DNA of 64,000 nt from Janthinobacterium sp. FW305-129. Lineage in GTDB: Bacteria; Pseudomonadota; Gammaproteobacteria; Burkholderiales; Burkholderiaceae_D. The stretch covers positions 124,001 through 188,000 of the forward strand of contig NZ_JACYMM010000003.1 of NCBI RefSeq assembly GCF_020858115.1, written 5' to 3'. The notes under the pieces are model-generated. The model was not told the origin of the DNA, ran no database searches, and worked only from the letters and a program-made list of their open reading frames with translations. Position numbers and translations under genes: made by a program. Shown in pieces: positions 47,472 to 56,578 of the stretch (position 1 is the stretch's first letter; the number at the start of each line of letters is the position of its first letter).

Positions 47472-48715
47472 CGGTACAGGGGCTGGCGCAGCTGGATCGG
47501 GCGGATGTCGAGGCGCAATTTCAGCACCGAATACGCTTCCGCCTCGGTCGAGCTGTAGCCGACGCTGTTGACCGTTTTACTGAAGCGGAACTCGAAGCCC
47601 AGGTCCGGGTACGGGTCACGCGGGTTGCCGAAGGCGATGCCGATGGCTTCCTGCTGCGCGTTGTCGATCAGGTTGCCCATCAGGTCCAGCACGGCGTTGT
47701 TGCCGAGGATATCGTTGGTAAACACGGGTTCGCGCATGTCCGGCTGGTTCGGATCGAGCTTGTTGTCGGCCTTGTCCGGCGAGGGCGTGAAGACACGCGT
47801 GACGAGGTTGAATTTGTCGCCCCGGTCCAGGTAGCTGATGGCCGCGTTGCTGATATTGAAATTTTTCACGCCGCGGTCGCTGATGGCGCCCGACAGGTCG
47901 ATCAGCAAGGCGCCGCTGTAGCCGATCACTTCCACGTCGCGCATGGCGTCAACCACCATGGCGCTGTTTTCATCGATGCCCAGTCCCAGGTGATAGCCTT
48001 TTTTCAGCATCACGGGAATCATGCGCGCGAAACGGCCGCGCACCAGCAGATGCTGGTCGACGAAGACGTCGCTGCCGATGAAGCCCAGGCCCGGCGCAAT
48101 CTCGCGGCCATCCGTCACGCCCATCTTGAGCATGTCGAGCACGGGCTTGGCGTCGTAGAACATGGTGGTGCTCATGATGGCCGCGCCGGCGCTGGAGCCG
48201 GCGATCACGCCGCCGTTGCGGTAGACCGACCAGATGGCTTCCAGCGCGGCCGTGCGGCTGCCGTCCGGGCGCAGCAAGGCTTGCGTGATGCGCCCTTGGT
48301 CACCGCCGGCAAAATAGATGCCGGTGGCCGACTTGATCTGCGTCACGATGGCAGGGTCTTCGGCCGCCTTGCGGTAATCGCGATTGGCAAGCTTGACAGC
48401 CAGCGGCACGAAAAAGGCATCGGCGCCATATTGATTGAGCTTCCTGATGATGCTTTCACCGGATTTTTCCGGGTTCATCGCGGCCGAGGCCAGCACGGCG
48501 ATGCGCGCGCCGGGACCGCCGGACAACTTGACGATACGCTGCCACACTTCGGCATTGTCGGCGCGCAGGCCGCCGCCGATGATGACGAGGGTGCCCTGCG
48601 GCGCGCTGCCGATGGCGCTGCCGCCAGGCGCCGCCACGGCATGGAAGCTGCACAATGCCAGTGCGAACAGCAGCGCGGCACGGAATGTGTGATACAGGCT
48701 TGCGGATGATTTCAT
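47462..48715 (-). CDS. cphB: Extracellular cyanophycinase-like peptidase (S51 family)
   Basis: 417 residues from the ATG at 48715 with a GAAAGGC ribosome-binding site. A signal peptide ends at AVA-AP. The S51 fold is seen in GTLVIIGGGLRADNAEVW, the nucleophile in VIAGSSAGAAIMS, and FAGGDQGRI before it. Cyanophycinases release beta-Asp-Arg dipeptides from cyanophycin; exported forms are used to scavenge polymer made by other cells. The signal peptide, and the TonB receptor and amino-acid genes beyond it, fit such a role. Other beta-aspartyl or alpha-aspartyl peptides are possible substrates. Confidence 0.85.
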   Translation of the reverse strand: MKSSASLYHTFRAALLFALALCSFHAVAAPGGSAIGSAPQGTLVIIGGGLRADNAEVWQRIVKLSGGPGARIAVLASAAMNPEKSGESIIRKLNQYGADAFFVPLAVKLANRDYRKAAEDPAIVTQIKSATGIYFAGGDQGRITQALLRPDGSRTAALEAIWSVYRNGGVIAGSSAGAAIMSTTMFYDAKPVLDMLKMGVTDGREIAPGLGFIGSDVFVDQHLLVRGRFARMIPVMLKKGYHLGLGIDENSAMVVDAMRDVEVIGYSGALLIDLSGAISDRGVKNFNISNAAISYLDRGDKFNLVTRVFTPSPDKADNKLDPNQPDMREPVFTNDILGNNAVLDLMGNLIDNAQQEAIGIAFGNPRDPYPDLGFEFRFSKTVNSVGYSSTEAEAYSVLKLRLDIRPIQLRQPLYRYK

Positions 48716-48877
48716 GGTGCCTTTCGAATACAAGGAAAGTGGCGCGCGCTTGCTGACACAGGCGCGCACCCTTGCTGCCAAAACTGCTGCTTGTAACCCA
48801 ATTGCCTCGAACTACGATACTACTTGCCGCATATGACAGCGTTGTTGCGCTATCTCCACGCTTCTATGTAAAACTGC

Positions 48878-51664
48878 TTACTTGAAGCTGTAATTGGCGC
48901 TGGCATAAAAGCGCCGGCCGCGCGGGTCCGCGTAGGTCGGGTCATAGCCGGAAAGGAAATAGTAGGCCTGGTTTGAGTACGGCGGACTGGTATTGAACAG
49001 ATTCTGTATGCCGGCGCGCAGCTTGAACTGCTGGCTGACCGCATACGCGCCCGACATGTCCCACAGCGTGTAGGCCTTCACCCGGTTCGGCTTGACCACG
49101 CTGCCATCGTCGGTATTGATGGCCGAGTTCTGGTCATCGTAGCCGCTCGAATACGTGTTCGACAGGCTGGCCGAATACGGGCCATTGTCCCAGTCGAAGG
49201 TGATCGTATGGCGCCAGCGCTGCACCACGCCGTCCGTGACAAACTTGTTCAGATTGCTGATGAAGACGTCGCCGGGGCTGGTCTGGATTTTTGAGCCTAG
49301 CACATAGGTTCCGCTCAGGTGGCCGCCAAAGCGCCCCCATGCCGTTTTCACGCTGTGCAGGTCGGCCGTGATATCGATGCCCGAAGCTTTTTGCGCGCCG
49401 CGGTTCTCCTTGCGCAGTTCGATGTAGCGGATTTCATTGTCTTCGTCGCGGTGCACCAGGTCGCCGTACTTGGACAGGTTGGACAGGATGATGTCGTCGC
49501 CGATTTCGCTGATCAGGTTCGTGCGCCGGATGTTCCAGTAGTCGGCACTGAAGGTCCAGTGCTGGCTGGGTTCGAGCACCACGCCGGCCGTGAACTGGCG
49601 GCTGCGCTCCGGTTTCAGCTTGTCATTGCTGTAGCGGCGCGTACGCCAGTTGTCGGCGCAGACGGAGTAGTCGTTGTCCTCGGCTGCGCAGTACACGGGA
49701 TCGGGCAGGGTCGCCGTCTGGCTATAGACGGTGGGCCGATGCAGGTCCGACATCGACGGCGCGCGGAAACCCTTGCCGGCCGAGGCGCGCAGCAGCACCT
49801 CCTTGCTGGGCATGTAGGTCAGGCCTACCTTCGGACTGAGGGCGCCACCCACTTGCTGGTAATGGTCATAGCGGCCGGACAGCTGCGCCTGCCATTGCTT
49901 GCTGAACGGCAATAGCAATTCACTATAGATGGCCTGCACATTGCGGCTGTCGCTGGTGGCCACGCCTCCTTCGGGCGCGTCATCGTTGGTGATATTACCG
50001 CTCATTAGCAATGCGGATGGCCGGAAATCCGTGCGCTCGCGCCGCACTTCGCCGCCCACCGCCAACGCCATGTCGCCGCCGTCCATGGACATCAAGGGAC
50101 GCGACACCTTGAAATCGAGCGCATCCATGACGCCGCGCGCGTGCCGCACTTCGTCGTTGACCTGGATGCTCTCGAGCAGCGCCTTACCCGCCGCACTGGA
50201 GGGGCCGAAAGGATTGATGGTGCCATCCGTGATGCCCTTTTGTAGCTGGTCGGCCAGCAGGTAGCCGTGCGTGTCCTTGTCCCTGACCACATTGACACTG
50301 TGATTCAAGCCCACGTCGTAATCCCAGCCGCCCACGGTGCCGGTGGCGCCCACCACGTAACGCTGGCTTTCGCTGGTCAATTCGCTGGTGCGCATGCCCG
50401 CTTCGTTCAGGCGGATGCGCAGGGCCAGCGTGCCAGTCAACCCGGCGGCGTTCAGCTGCGGCACCATGCTGGCGTCGATTTCGCCATCCGGCCGCGCCGT
50501 CGATCCCACGTAATAGCTGCGCGAACGGCTCAACGCCACCTCCGCATACAACTGGTGATCGTTGTTCAATTTGAGGACGCCGCGCGTGAGCAGGTTCTGC
50601 TTGTCCGTTTTCGGATACAGCTCGGTGTCGCCCATGTAGTTATAGGTACACGCATCGACGCCGCCCGTGCCGGCCGGCAGATACACATTGGCCGGTCCGC
50701 TGCAGCCTGGAATCGACAGATTAATCAGGCGATTCGTGATCGGCTGGCCATTGAGCAGGAAGCCCTGTTCCTGCAGGTAGTCGCGCTGGTCGCTGGAGAG
50801 GCGGATATTCGCCGGACTGGCGTAACTGGACAGCAAATGGCCGAGGCGTTCCGGCACATGCAGGTGCGGAATGAACTTGCGCTGCGAAGTGCTCAGACGG
50901 TCGGTTTTTTGCAGGTCGACCACGGCAAAGATATTGTAGCCATCCGTGGCCAGGTCGCCCGTTCCGGCCGTGATGCTGGCCGTGCGCTTGCCGGCGCCGC
51001 CTTCCTGCGTGCCGCTGCCGTAGGCGTTCAGCTCCACGCCCTGGTAATCCTTGCGCGTAATAAAATTGATGACGCCGCCGATGGCATCCGTGCCGTACAG
51101 GGCCGAGGCGCCGTCGAGCAGCACTTCCACGCGCTGCAGGGCGGCGGCGGGAATGTTATTCAGGTCCACGCCCGCATCGTCGCCGGGCGAGGCGAAGTTG
51201 GCCATGCGCCGGCCATTGAGCAGCACCAGCGTGGACGAGGTGCCCACGCCGCGCAGGTTGGCGCTGTTGAAGCCGCGCTGGTCGCCGCCCACGTTGATGC
51301 TGACGCCATCGGTCAGGCCGCCCACATTGGCCGAGACGCGCGCCATCAGCTCGGCCGCCGTCGTCACGCCCGCCTTTTCGATGTCGGCACGGGTGATGAC
51401 CTGCACCGGCAGCGCCGTTTCCGATTCCAGGCGCTTGATGGCCGACCCCGTGATCTCCACGCGCTGCATTTTTTTTGGCGCCGGCTCCACGTCCGGCCCC
51501 TGCTCCTGCGCCTGCGCGCCGCCGGCCAGCATGCCCAGCGCCGCCGACACGCTCAGCGCGCCCAGCGCCGCCGACACGCTCAGCGCGCCCAGCGCCAGCC
51601 GCACGCCTTGCGCCAATACCGACTCGCGTGGCAAGAAGCCACCGTCCCGTCTTTTCATCTGCAT
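48878..51664 (-). CDS. TonB-dependent receptor, probably for oligopeptide or dipeptide uptake
   Basis: 928 residues from the ATG at 51664 with a GGGGAGAG ribosome-binding site; the long open frame upstream overlaps the RpiR gene and is not coding. The signal peptide carries a tandem duplication (see repeat). The TonB-box region and plug include VEITGSAIKRLESETALPVQVI, LRGVGTSSTLVLLNGRRMA and DGASALYGTDAIGGVIN. It lacks an STN domain. The barrel ends in YSFK. This plug type is common in receptors for peptides and glycans in Gammaproteobacteria and Oxalobacteraceae. Its position beside the exported cyanophycinase suggests uptake of the released dipeptides. Confidence 0.9.
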   Translation of the reverse strand: MQMKRRDGGFLPRESVLAQGVRLALGALSVSAALGALSVSAALGMLAGGAQAQEQGPDVEPAPKKMQRVEITGSAIKRLESETALPVQVITRADIEKAGVTTAAELMARVSANVGGLTDGVSINVGGDQRGFNSANLRGVGTSSTLVLLNGRRMANFASPGDDAGVDLNNIPAAALQRVEVLLDGASALYGTDAIGGVINFITRKDYQGVELNAYGSGTQEGGAGKRTASITAGTGDLATDGYNIFAVVDLQKTDRLSTSQRKFIPHLHVPERLGHLLSSYASPANIRLSSDQRDYLQEQGFLLNGQPITNRLINLSIPGCSGPANVYLPAGTGGVDACTYNYMGDTELYPKTDKQNLLTRGVLKLNNDHQLYAEVALSRSRSYYVGSTARPDGEIDASMVPQLNAAGLTGTLALRIRLNEAGMRTSELTSESQRYVVGATGTVGGWDYDVGLNHSVNVVRDKDTHGYLLADQLQKGITDGTINPFGPSSAAGKALLESIQVNDEVRHARGVMDALDFKVSRPLMSMDGGDMALAVGGEVRRERTDFRPSALLMSGNITNDDAPEGGVATSDSRNVQAIYSELLLPFSKQWQAQLSGRYDHYQQVGGALSPKVGLTYMPSKEVLLRASAGKGFRAPSMSDLHRPTVYSQTATLPDPVYCAAEDNDYSVCADNWRTRRYSNDKLKPERSRQFTAGVVLEPSQHWTFSADYWNIRRTNLISEIGDDIILSNLSKYGDLVHRDEDNEIRYIELRKENRGAQKASGIDITADLHSVKTAWGRFGGHLSGTYVLGSKIQTSPGDVFISNLNKFVTDGVVQRWRHTITFDWDNGPYSASLSNTYSSGYDDQNSAINTDDGSVVKPNRVKAYTLWDMSGAYAVSQQFKLRAGIQNLFNTSPPYSNQAYYFLSGYDPTYADPRGRRFYASANYSFK
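51534..51596 (-). repeat. 27-base tandem repeat inside the receptor signal peptide
   Basis: Two exact 27-base units (51534-51560 and 51561-51587) plus nine bases of a third encode LGALSVSAA repeated in frame. The duplication lengthens the hydrophobic core of the signal peptide by nine residues. Confidence 0.9.
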
Positions 51665-51696
51665 GGTCACTCTCCCCGGATGTTGATGCCTGATTT

Positions 51697-52698
51697 TTAT
51701 AATGATTTTGGGACTGCCTTGCGTTGCCTTGAAGCTGTTTTCCGCGGGCCCTGCACGCCATGTTCGCCGCCATACAGATAGGCTGCGATGACTTCGCTCA
51801 AGCGGGCCGCTTTTTCTACGTTCTTCCTGTTCGATACCATCAGCGCCACGGCCAGCGCCTCGATCATGGCCAGCGCCGTGCTGGCGCTGCTGGGCAGGAC
51901 GGGATGCGTGCTTTGCGCATACAGCGCGTGGTCGGCCAGTTCGGCCAGGGGCGACGCGGGCGAGTCGGTGAGCGCCACGATACAGGCGCCGCGGTCGCGC
52001 GCGAAGCCGGCCAGGCCGATGCAGTCGAGCGTATAACGGGGAAACGAGATCACCACCAGCACGTCGTGCGCCGTCAGGTTGACCAGATGGCCGGCCGCCA
52101 CTTCCGAGCCGCCGATGCCCACCACTTCCACCACGTGCGGGCAAAACGGCTGCAGGTGCTGCACCAGCATGCCTGCCAGGTTGGCCGACAGGCCAAAACC
52201 CATCACATACACCACCTTGGCCCGCGTCAGGCGGCGCACCACGGCCTGCATGGCGGGCGGCGACAGGGCATCGGACGTGGCGGCGATGTTCGCGGCCGCA
52301 TATTCCAGGCTTTCCGTGATAGGCGAGGTGGCGCGCGCGCGCCGCTGTATCGTGCGGCGCAGTTTGTCGACCGGCTGCAACAGCGATTGCAGGGTTTCCG
52401 CCATGGCACCGCGCATGGCCGAATAATTCTTCTGGCCGATGTCGCGCGCGAAGCGGCTGATGGTGGCCGTCGATACCTGGCAGCTGTCGGCCAGTTCCTC
52501 GATGCCCAGCGCCGTCACGCGCATCTGGTTGCGCAGCAAATAGTCGGCGATCTGCCGCTGCGAAGCCGAGCCGCCGGCCAGCACGTGCATCAGCGCCTGC
52601 CCCAGCGGCGATTGCGCGAACGCGGCGTCGGGCGACGCCAGCGTGTTGGCAGGTGGCGTGGGGGTGCTGCTTCTGGCAGGACTGGCGGATGCGCTCAT
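51697..52698 (-). CDS. RpiR/MurR-family transcriptional regulator
   Basis: 333 residues: an N-terminal helix-turn-helix (about 45-100, with SQRQIADYLLRNQMRVTALG and SCQVSTATISRFARDIGQK) and a SIS domain (about 140-280) with YVMGFGLSANLA. SIS domains usually bind phosphosugars, but some family members sense amino-acid derivatives. It is divergent from the aspartoacylase-like gene and upstream of the receptor gene on the same strand, so it is the likely local regulator of the whole locus. Confidence 0.9.
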   Translation of the reverse strand: MSASASPARSSTPTPPANTLASPDAAFAQSPLGQALMHVLAGGSASQRQIADYLLRNQMRVTALGIEELADSCQVSTATISRFARDIGQKNYSAMRGAMAETLQSLLQPVDKLRRTIQRRARATSPITESLEYAAANIAATSDALSPPAMQAVVRRLTRAKVVYVMGFGLSANLAGMLVQHLQPFCPHVVEVVGIGGSEVAAGHLVNLTAHDVLVVISFPRYTLDCIGLAGFARDRGACIVALTDSPASPLAELADHALYAQSTHPVLPSSASTALAMIEALAVALMVSNRKNVEKAARLSEVIAAYLYGGEHGVQGPRKTASRQRKAVPKSL

Positions 52699-52815
52699 AT
52701 CGCTGGCGGCCTGTGTTCTAGTGTGTGGCGAATGACGGACAAGGAGGCGAAAACGGGTCGCTGGAACTTACTGTACGCATATCAAAAAGAAAACTCAACA
52801 AATATTTGTAAAAGG

Positions 52816-52842
52816 ATTTTCATTGATTTACTTCGTGAAAAT
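52816..52842. promoter_or_regulatory. Candidate operator in the RpiR/aspartoacylase divergent region
   Basis: ATTTTC and GAAAAT are inverted around a 15-base spacer in AT-rich DNA, 33-59 bases before the aspartoacylase-like start. RpiR-type sites often contain GAAA/TTTC half-sites. The evidence is weak. Confidence 0.3.
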
Positions 52843-52874
52843 ATTGCTACATAATCGACCGGAATCCATCAACC

Positions 52875-54035
52875 ATGCACCTTTTCGGGGCGCCCACCAT
52901 GCAAGTACAACAGCATTCCATCTCCACCGCGCACGCCAGCATGTCATGCCAATTGAGCAGCTTCCACTTCGGCACTGCGGCCGCCACCAGCCGCAGCGGC
53001 AAGAAGGTGTATATCCAGGCGGCGCTGCACGCGGACGAGGTGCCGGGCATGCTGGTGTCGCAGTTCCTGCGCCGCGAACTGCTGGCGCTGGAGGCGGCGG
53101 GCAAGGTGCACGGCGAAATCATCCTGGTGCCGGCCGCCAACCCGATCGGCCTGGCGCAAGCCATCCATGGCGCGCCGTTCGGCCGCTTCGACCTGACCAC
53201 CGGCATCAACTTCAACCGCGCCTACCGCCACGTGGCCGATGAACTGAAAATCACGCTCGATGGCCAGCTGGGACAGGATGCGCAAGCCAACGTGGCGCTG
53301 ATACGCGAGCATGCGCGCGCCGCCGTCGCCGCCTGGCGGCCGGGCACGGATGCGGAGGCGCTGAAGAAAACCCTGCTGGGCATGGCCATCGACGCCGACA
53401 TCGTGCTCGACCTGCATTGCGATAACGAGGCGGCCCTGCACATTTATACGGGCACGCCGCTGGCCGCGCAGATCGCGCCGCTGGCCGCGCTGCTGGGCGC
53501 GCGCGCCGTGCTGCTGGAGCTGGCGGCCGGCGAAGAGCCGTTCGACGAAGCCTGCAGCCGATTGTGGTGGGATCTCGACGCGCACTTCGGCGGCCGCTAT
53601 CCGATTCCCGCCGCCTGCCTGTCGACCACCGTCGAATTGCGCGGCGAAGTGGAAGTGAGCTACGCCCTGGCCGAACGCGACGCCGCCGCCCTGCTGCGTT
53701 TTCTCGCCATCGAGGGCGTGCTGGACATCCCCGGCGCCGGCGACGACCTGCCCGCGCCGCAATGCACGCCGACGCCGCTGGCCGGCGTTGAACCGATCCT
53801 CGCGCCGCATCACGGCGTGCTGGTCTACCTGCGCGAAATGGGCGAGGTGCTGGCCGCCGGCGACGCGGTGGCCGACCTGATCGACCCTGTCAGCGGCGAG
53901 ACGACGACCTTGCGCTGCACGGTCGCCGGCGTCTTTTTTGCGCGCAGCGCCCATCGCCACGTCCTGCGCGGCATGAACGTCGGAAAGGTCGCCGGGGCCG
54001 TCGCCTTCCGCGGCGGCAGCCTGCTGAGCCAATAA
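52875..54035 (+). CDS. Succinylglutamate desuccinylase/aspartoacylase-family zinc hydrolase
   Basis: 386 residues; the start at 52899 (MQVQQHS) is an alternative. The M14-like zinc site is seen as HADE in QAALHADEVPGML and the third ligand in LDLHCDNEA. INFNRAYRH carries the substrate-binding Asn-Arg pair. A C-terminal beta-barrel follows (about 310-386, HHGVLVYLREMGEVLAAGD). Family members remove acyl groups from N-acyl amino acids; here an N-acyl or beta-linked Asp/Arg derivative would fit the locus. It is followed directly by the transporter gene. Confidence 0.85.
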   Translation: MHLFGAPTMQVQQHSISTAHASMSCQLSSFHFGTAAATSRSGKKVYIQAALHADEVPGMLVSQFLRRELLALEAAGKVHGEIILVPAANPIGLAQAIHGAPFGRFDLTTGINFNRAYRHVADELKITLDGQLGQDAQANVALIREHARAAVAAWRPGTDAEALKKTLLGMAIDADIVLDLHCDNEAALHIYTGTPLAAQIAPLAALLGARAVLLELAAGEEPFDEACSRLWWDLDAHFGGRYPIPAACLSTTVELRGEVEVSYALAERDAAALLRFLAIEGVLDIPGAGDDLPAPQCTPTPLAGVEPILAPHHGVLVYLREMGEVLAAGDAVADLIDPVSGETTTLRCTVAGVFFARSAHRHVLRGMNVGKVAGAVAFRGGSLLSQ

Positions 54036-55442
54036 ATGTCACAAAAAAGCGCCATGCGAAAATTCAAGCTCCCCAATACCTTCGTCCTGCTGTGCGCCAT
54101 CCTGGCCATGATCGCCCTGGCGACCTGGCTGGTGCCAGGCGGGAAATTCGACACCCAGCTGGTCAACGGCAAGCAGCTGATCATCCCCGGCACGTTTCAT
54201 TACGTAGCCAACAAGCCGCAGGGGCTGGCCGCGCTGATGATGGCGCCCATCAAGGGATTCGTCGACGCCAGCCTGATCATCGGCTTTGTGCTGATCGTCG
54301 GCGGCGCCTTCGCCGTGCTGCAAAAAACAGAAGCCTTCGACTCGCTGATCAAGGCCATCGCCAAGGCGCACACCAGTTCGCGCTTCGTGCGCGCCGCCAT
54401 CATCCCCGTCTTCTTCACCATGTTTTCGCTGGGCGGCGCCACTTTCGGCATGAACGAGGAAGCGATTCCCTTCATCCTGATCTTCGTGCCGCTGGCCCTG
54501 GCCCTGGGCTACGACACCATCACCGGCGTGTCGATTCCCTTCATCGGCTCGCAGGTGGGCTTTTCCGCCGCCTTTTTAAATCCGTTCAACGTCGGCATCG
54601 CGCAGGGCATCGCCGGCGTGCCGATCTTTTCCGGCATCGGCTACCGCCTGATCGTGTGGGCCATCGCCACTGCCGTCAGCATCGTGTTCTTGATGTGGTA
54701 CGCGGCGCGCATCAAGCGCCATCCGGAAAAAAGCCCGACCTACCTGCTCGACATCGAAAAGCGCAGCGAGCACACATTGGACCTGAACAGCTTTGCCGGC
54801 ATGACGCGCACGCACCGCGCGGTACTGTGGATTTTCATGGCGACCCTGCTGACGATGGTCGTCGGCGTCGTCAAGTACGACTGGTTCATCGATGAAATCG
54901 CCGCCCTGTTCCTGGTGATGGCCATCATCGTCGGCCTGGTCGGCCGGCTCGACATGGACAGCCTGGTGGCGTCGTTCGTGCAGGGCGCGCGCGACATGGT
55001 CAGCGTGGCGCTCGTCATCGCGCTGGCGCGCGGCACCATGATCCTGGCGCGCGACGCGCAGATCATCGACACCATGCTGCATGCATTGACGCCCCTGGTG
55101 GCCTCGTCGAGCCCCGTCTTCGCCGCGCAAAAGATGTTCTTCATGCAGTCGGTGATCAACTTCTTCATCCATTCGGGCAGCGGCCAGGCGGCGCTGACCA
55201 TGCCCATCATGGCGCCGCTGGCCGACCTGGTGGGCGTGACGCGCCAGACGGCCATCCTGGCGTTCCAGTTCGGCGAATTCACCACGCCGATGATCCCCAC
55301 GTCCGGCATCACCGTCGGCGTGCTGGCGCTGGCGCGCGTGCCGTGGATTACCTGGGCCAAATGGATGATCCCGCTGCAGCTGATCTACCTGGTGCTGGCG
55401 CTGCTGCTCTTGATTCCGCCCTGCCTGATGCACTGGCAGTGA
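54036..55442 (+). CDS. YfcC/DcuC-type inner-membrane amino-acid or dipeptide transporter
   Basis: 468 residues with about twelve membrane helices. The family signature includes FAVLQKTEAFDSLIKAI, ATFGMNEEAIPF and FIHSGSGQAALTMPIMAPLADLVGV. YfcC-like carriers are annotated as basic amino-acid antiporters or C4-dicarboxylate carriers; experimental data are few. ATG abuts the stop of the aspartoacylase-like gene, so the two form an operon. Uptake of Arg- or Asp-containing products from the cyanophycinase step is the suggested role. Confidence 0.88.
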   Translation: MSQKSAMRKFKLPNTFVLLCAILAMIALATWLVPGGKFDTQLVNGKQLIIPGTFHYVANKPQGLAALMMAPIKGFVDASLIIGFVLIVGGAFAVLQKTEAFDSLIKAIAKAHTSSRFVRAAIIPVFFTMFSLGGATFGMNEEAIPFILIFVPLALALGYDTITGVSIPFIGSQVGFSAAFLNPFNVGIAQGIAGVPIFSGIGYRLIVWAIATAVSIVFLMWYAARIKRHPEKSPTYLLDIEKRSEHTLDLNSFAGMTRTHRAVLWIFMATLLTMVVGVVKYDWFIDEIAALFLVMAIIVGLVGRLDMDSLVASFVQGARDMVSVALVIALARGTMILARDAQIIDTMLHALTPLVASSSPVFAAQKMFFMQSVINFFIHSGSGQAALTMPIMAPLADLVGVTRQTAILAFQFGEFTTPMIPTSGITVGVLALARVPWITWAKWMIPLQLIYLVLALLLLIPPCLMHWQ

Positions 55443-55466
55443 GCGCCGACCTGGCGGCTCAGGAAA

Positions 55467-55892
55467 TCAACGCTGGTAGATATCGGGCACATACCGCTCC
55501 ATCAGCGTCTCGGGCCTGAGCGGCGCCGTAAAGCCGTAGCGTGCATATAGATCATGCGCCGTGCTGGTGGCCAGCATGAATCGGCGCAAGCCCTGCAAGC
55601 CGGGATGCGCCATCACGGCCTCCATCAGGCGCTTGCTGTAGCCACGGCCGCGGTATTCTTCCAGCACATACACGTCGACCAGATAGGCAAACGTGGCGTA
55701 GTCGGTGACCACGCGGGCGAACGCCACCTGGCGGCCGTCCAGCATGCCGCCAAAGCAGAGCGAATGGTCGATCGCGCGCTGTACCGTGGCCAGCGGGATG
55801 CCGATGGCCCATGTCGATTGCGTGCCGAGAAAATGGTGGATGGCTGGAACGTCGAGTTCCGCCTTGTCGGTGCTGATTATCAGATGCGACAT
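55467..55892 (-). CDS. GNAT-family N-acetyltransferase
   Basis: 141 residues from the ATG at 55892; the open frame upstream to 55997 lies in a repeated segment and looks non-coding. The acetyl-CoA loop is VYVLEEYRGRGYSKRLMEAV, the family's Q/RxxGxG motif. The substrate is unknown. It converges on the transporter gene. Confidence 0.88.
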   Translation of the reverse strand: MSHLIISTDKAELDVPAIHHFLGTQSTWAIGIPLATVQRAIDHSLCFGGMLDGRQVAFARVVTDYATFAYLVDVYVLEEYRGRGYSKRLMEAVMAHPGLQGLRRFMLATSTAHDLYARYGFTAPLRPETLMERYVPDIYQR

Positions 55893-55943
55893 CGCGCAAG
55901 CCCTGCTATCGTTGAAAAACACGATCATCGGCCTTTTTGCCGC

Positions 55944-56393
55944 GGCTGTCACCAGGGATGCATAGAACCGGGGGCGCCGCCCGTTCCGATTGCCCATGAT
56001 GGGATGCCATAAGGTGCTGCCAATACTGTTACCGATACTGCCTGCATGCCATCGCCGCGCTTACAGGGCGAGGGCGGCTTTTTCTTCGGCGCTCAAACGC
56101 CTGGCGCTCACATACACGGTGTGCATGGTGGCGTGATCGGCGCTGGCGGCGATGGGGGCCGGCGCGGCGCGGAACTTCGGCACGGCGGCGGTGGCCAGGC
56201 TGGTCGCGGCGGCGATGGCGATGATGGCAACGAAGATGGCTTCCATGTTTTTAGCGATGTTCATGATGGTGTCCTTTGGGTGGCTGGTTGTGTGCTGCGA
56301 TGATGGAACTGTAGGCGCATTGCTCCGCGATCGCCACCGGATTGCGACAAACAGCCCAAAAACAGGGACAGAATACCGAGCGGCCCGATGAAA
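55944..56393. repeat. Direct repeat copy 1 (~450 bp) carrying a small exported-protein gene
   Basis: The segment runs from GCTGTCACCAGGG to about the GGGACAGAATAC...CCCGATGAAA block and closely matches 59919-60346 in the same orientation. Both coding and upstream non-coding parts are conserved, with scattered substitutions and small indels. The two copies bracket the hydrolase-BlaI-M56 cassette. Confidence 0.85.
56061..56264 (-). CDS. Small exported/membrane protein, paralogue 1
   Basis: 67 residues: MNIAKNMEAIFVAIIAIAAA then TSLATAAVPKFRAAPAP, a signal-like or membrane helix, followed by a short tail with TMHTVYVSARRLSAEEKAAL. The second copy at 60019 is almost identical, differing at a few positions and lacking the last two residues. 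Substitutions such as SAR/SAK keep the frame, which supports real coding. The function is unknown. Confidence 0.75.
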   Translation of the reverse strand: MNIAKNMEAIFVAIIAIAAATSLATAAVPKFRAAPAPIAASADHATMHTVYVSARRLSAEEKAALAL

Positions 56394-56526
56394 GGCAGAA
56401 AGCCAGGCTGGCCCCGCGCAGCACCTTGTTCCGGCTCCGGCAACGACGGGCCATCGTCATTGCACAAGAGACTGATCGCCATTCCTTGCGGCGGACATGC
56501 CCTTGAATGTATTTCTTGCAGGCATG

Positions 56527-56554
56527 CTACAAATGCGGCATGCTACATTTGTAG
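56527..56554. promoter_or_regulatory. Paired BlaI/MecI-type operators
   Basis: CTACATTTGTAG (56543-56554) is a perfect palindrome of the TACA-N2-TGTA type bound by BlaI/MecI repressors. A degenerate second site, CTACAAATGCGG, starts 16 bases earlier, and GCATGCTACA is shared by both. They lie 25-52 bases before the hydrolase gene. The rest of 56265-56526 holds the promoter of the small gene and no other feature I can support. Confidence 0.75.
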
Positions 56555-56578
56555 CTTATCCAATCACCAAGGAATACG

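Noticed and set aside
52699..52874. FNR site near the aspartoacylase start, from an ATTGATTTA string
   Set aside because: It lacks the second ATCAA half-site.
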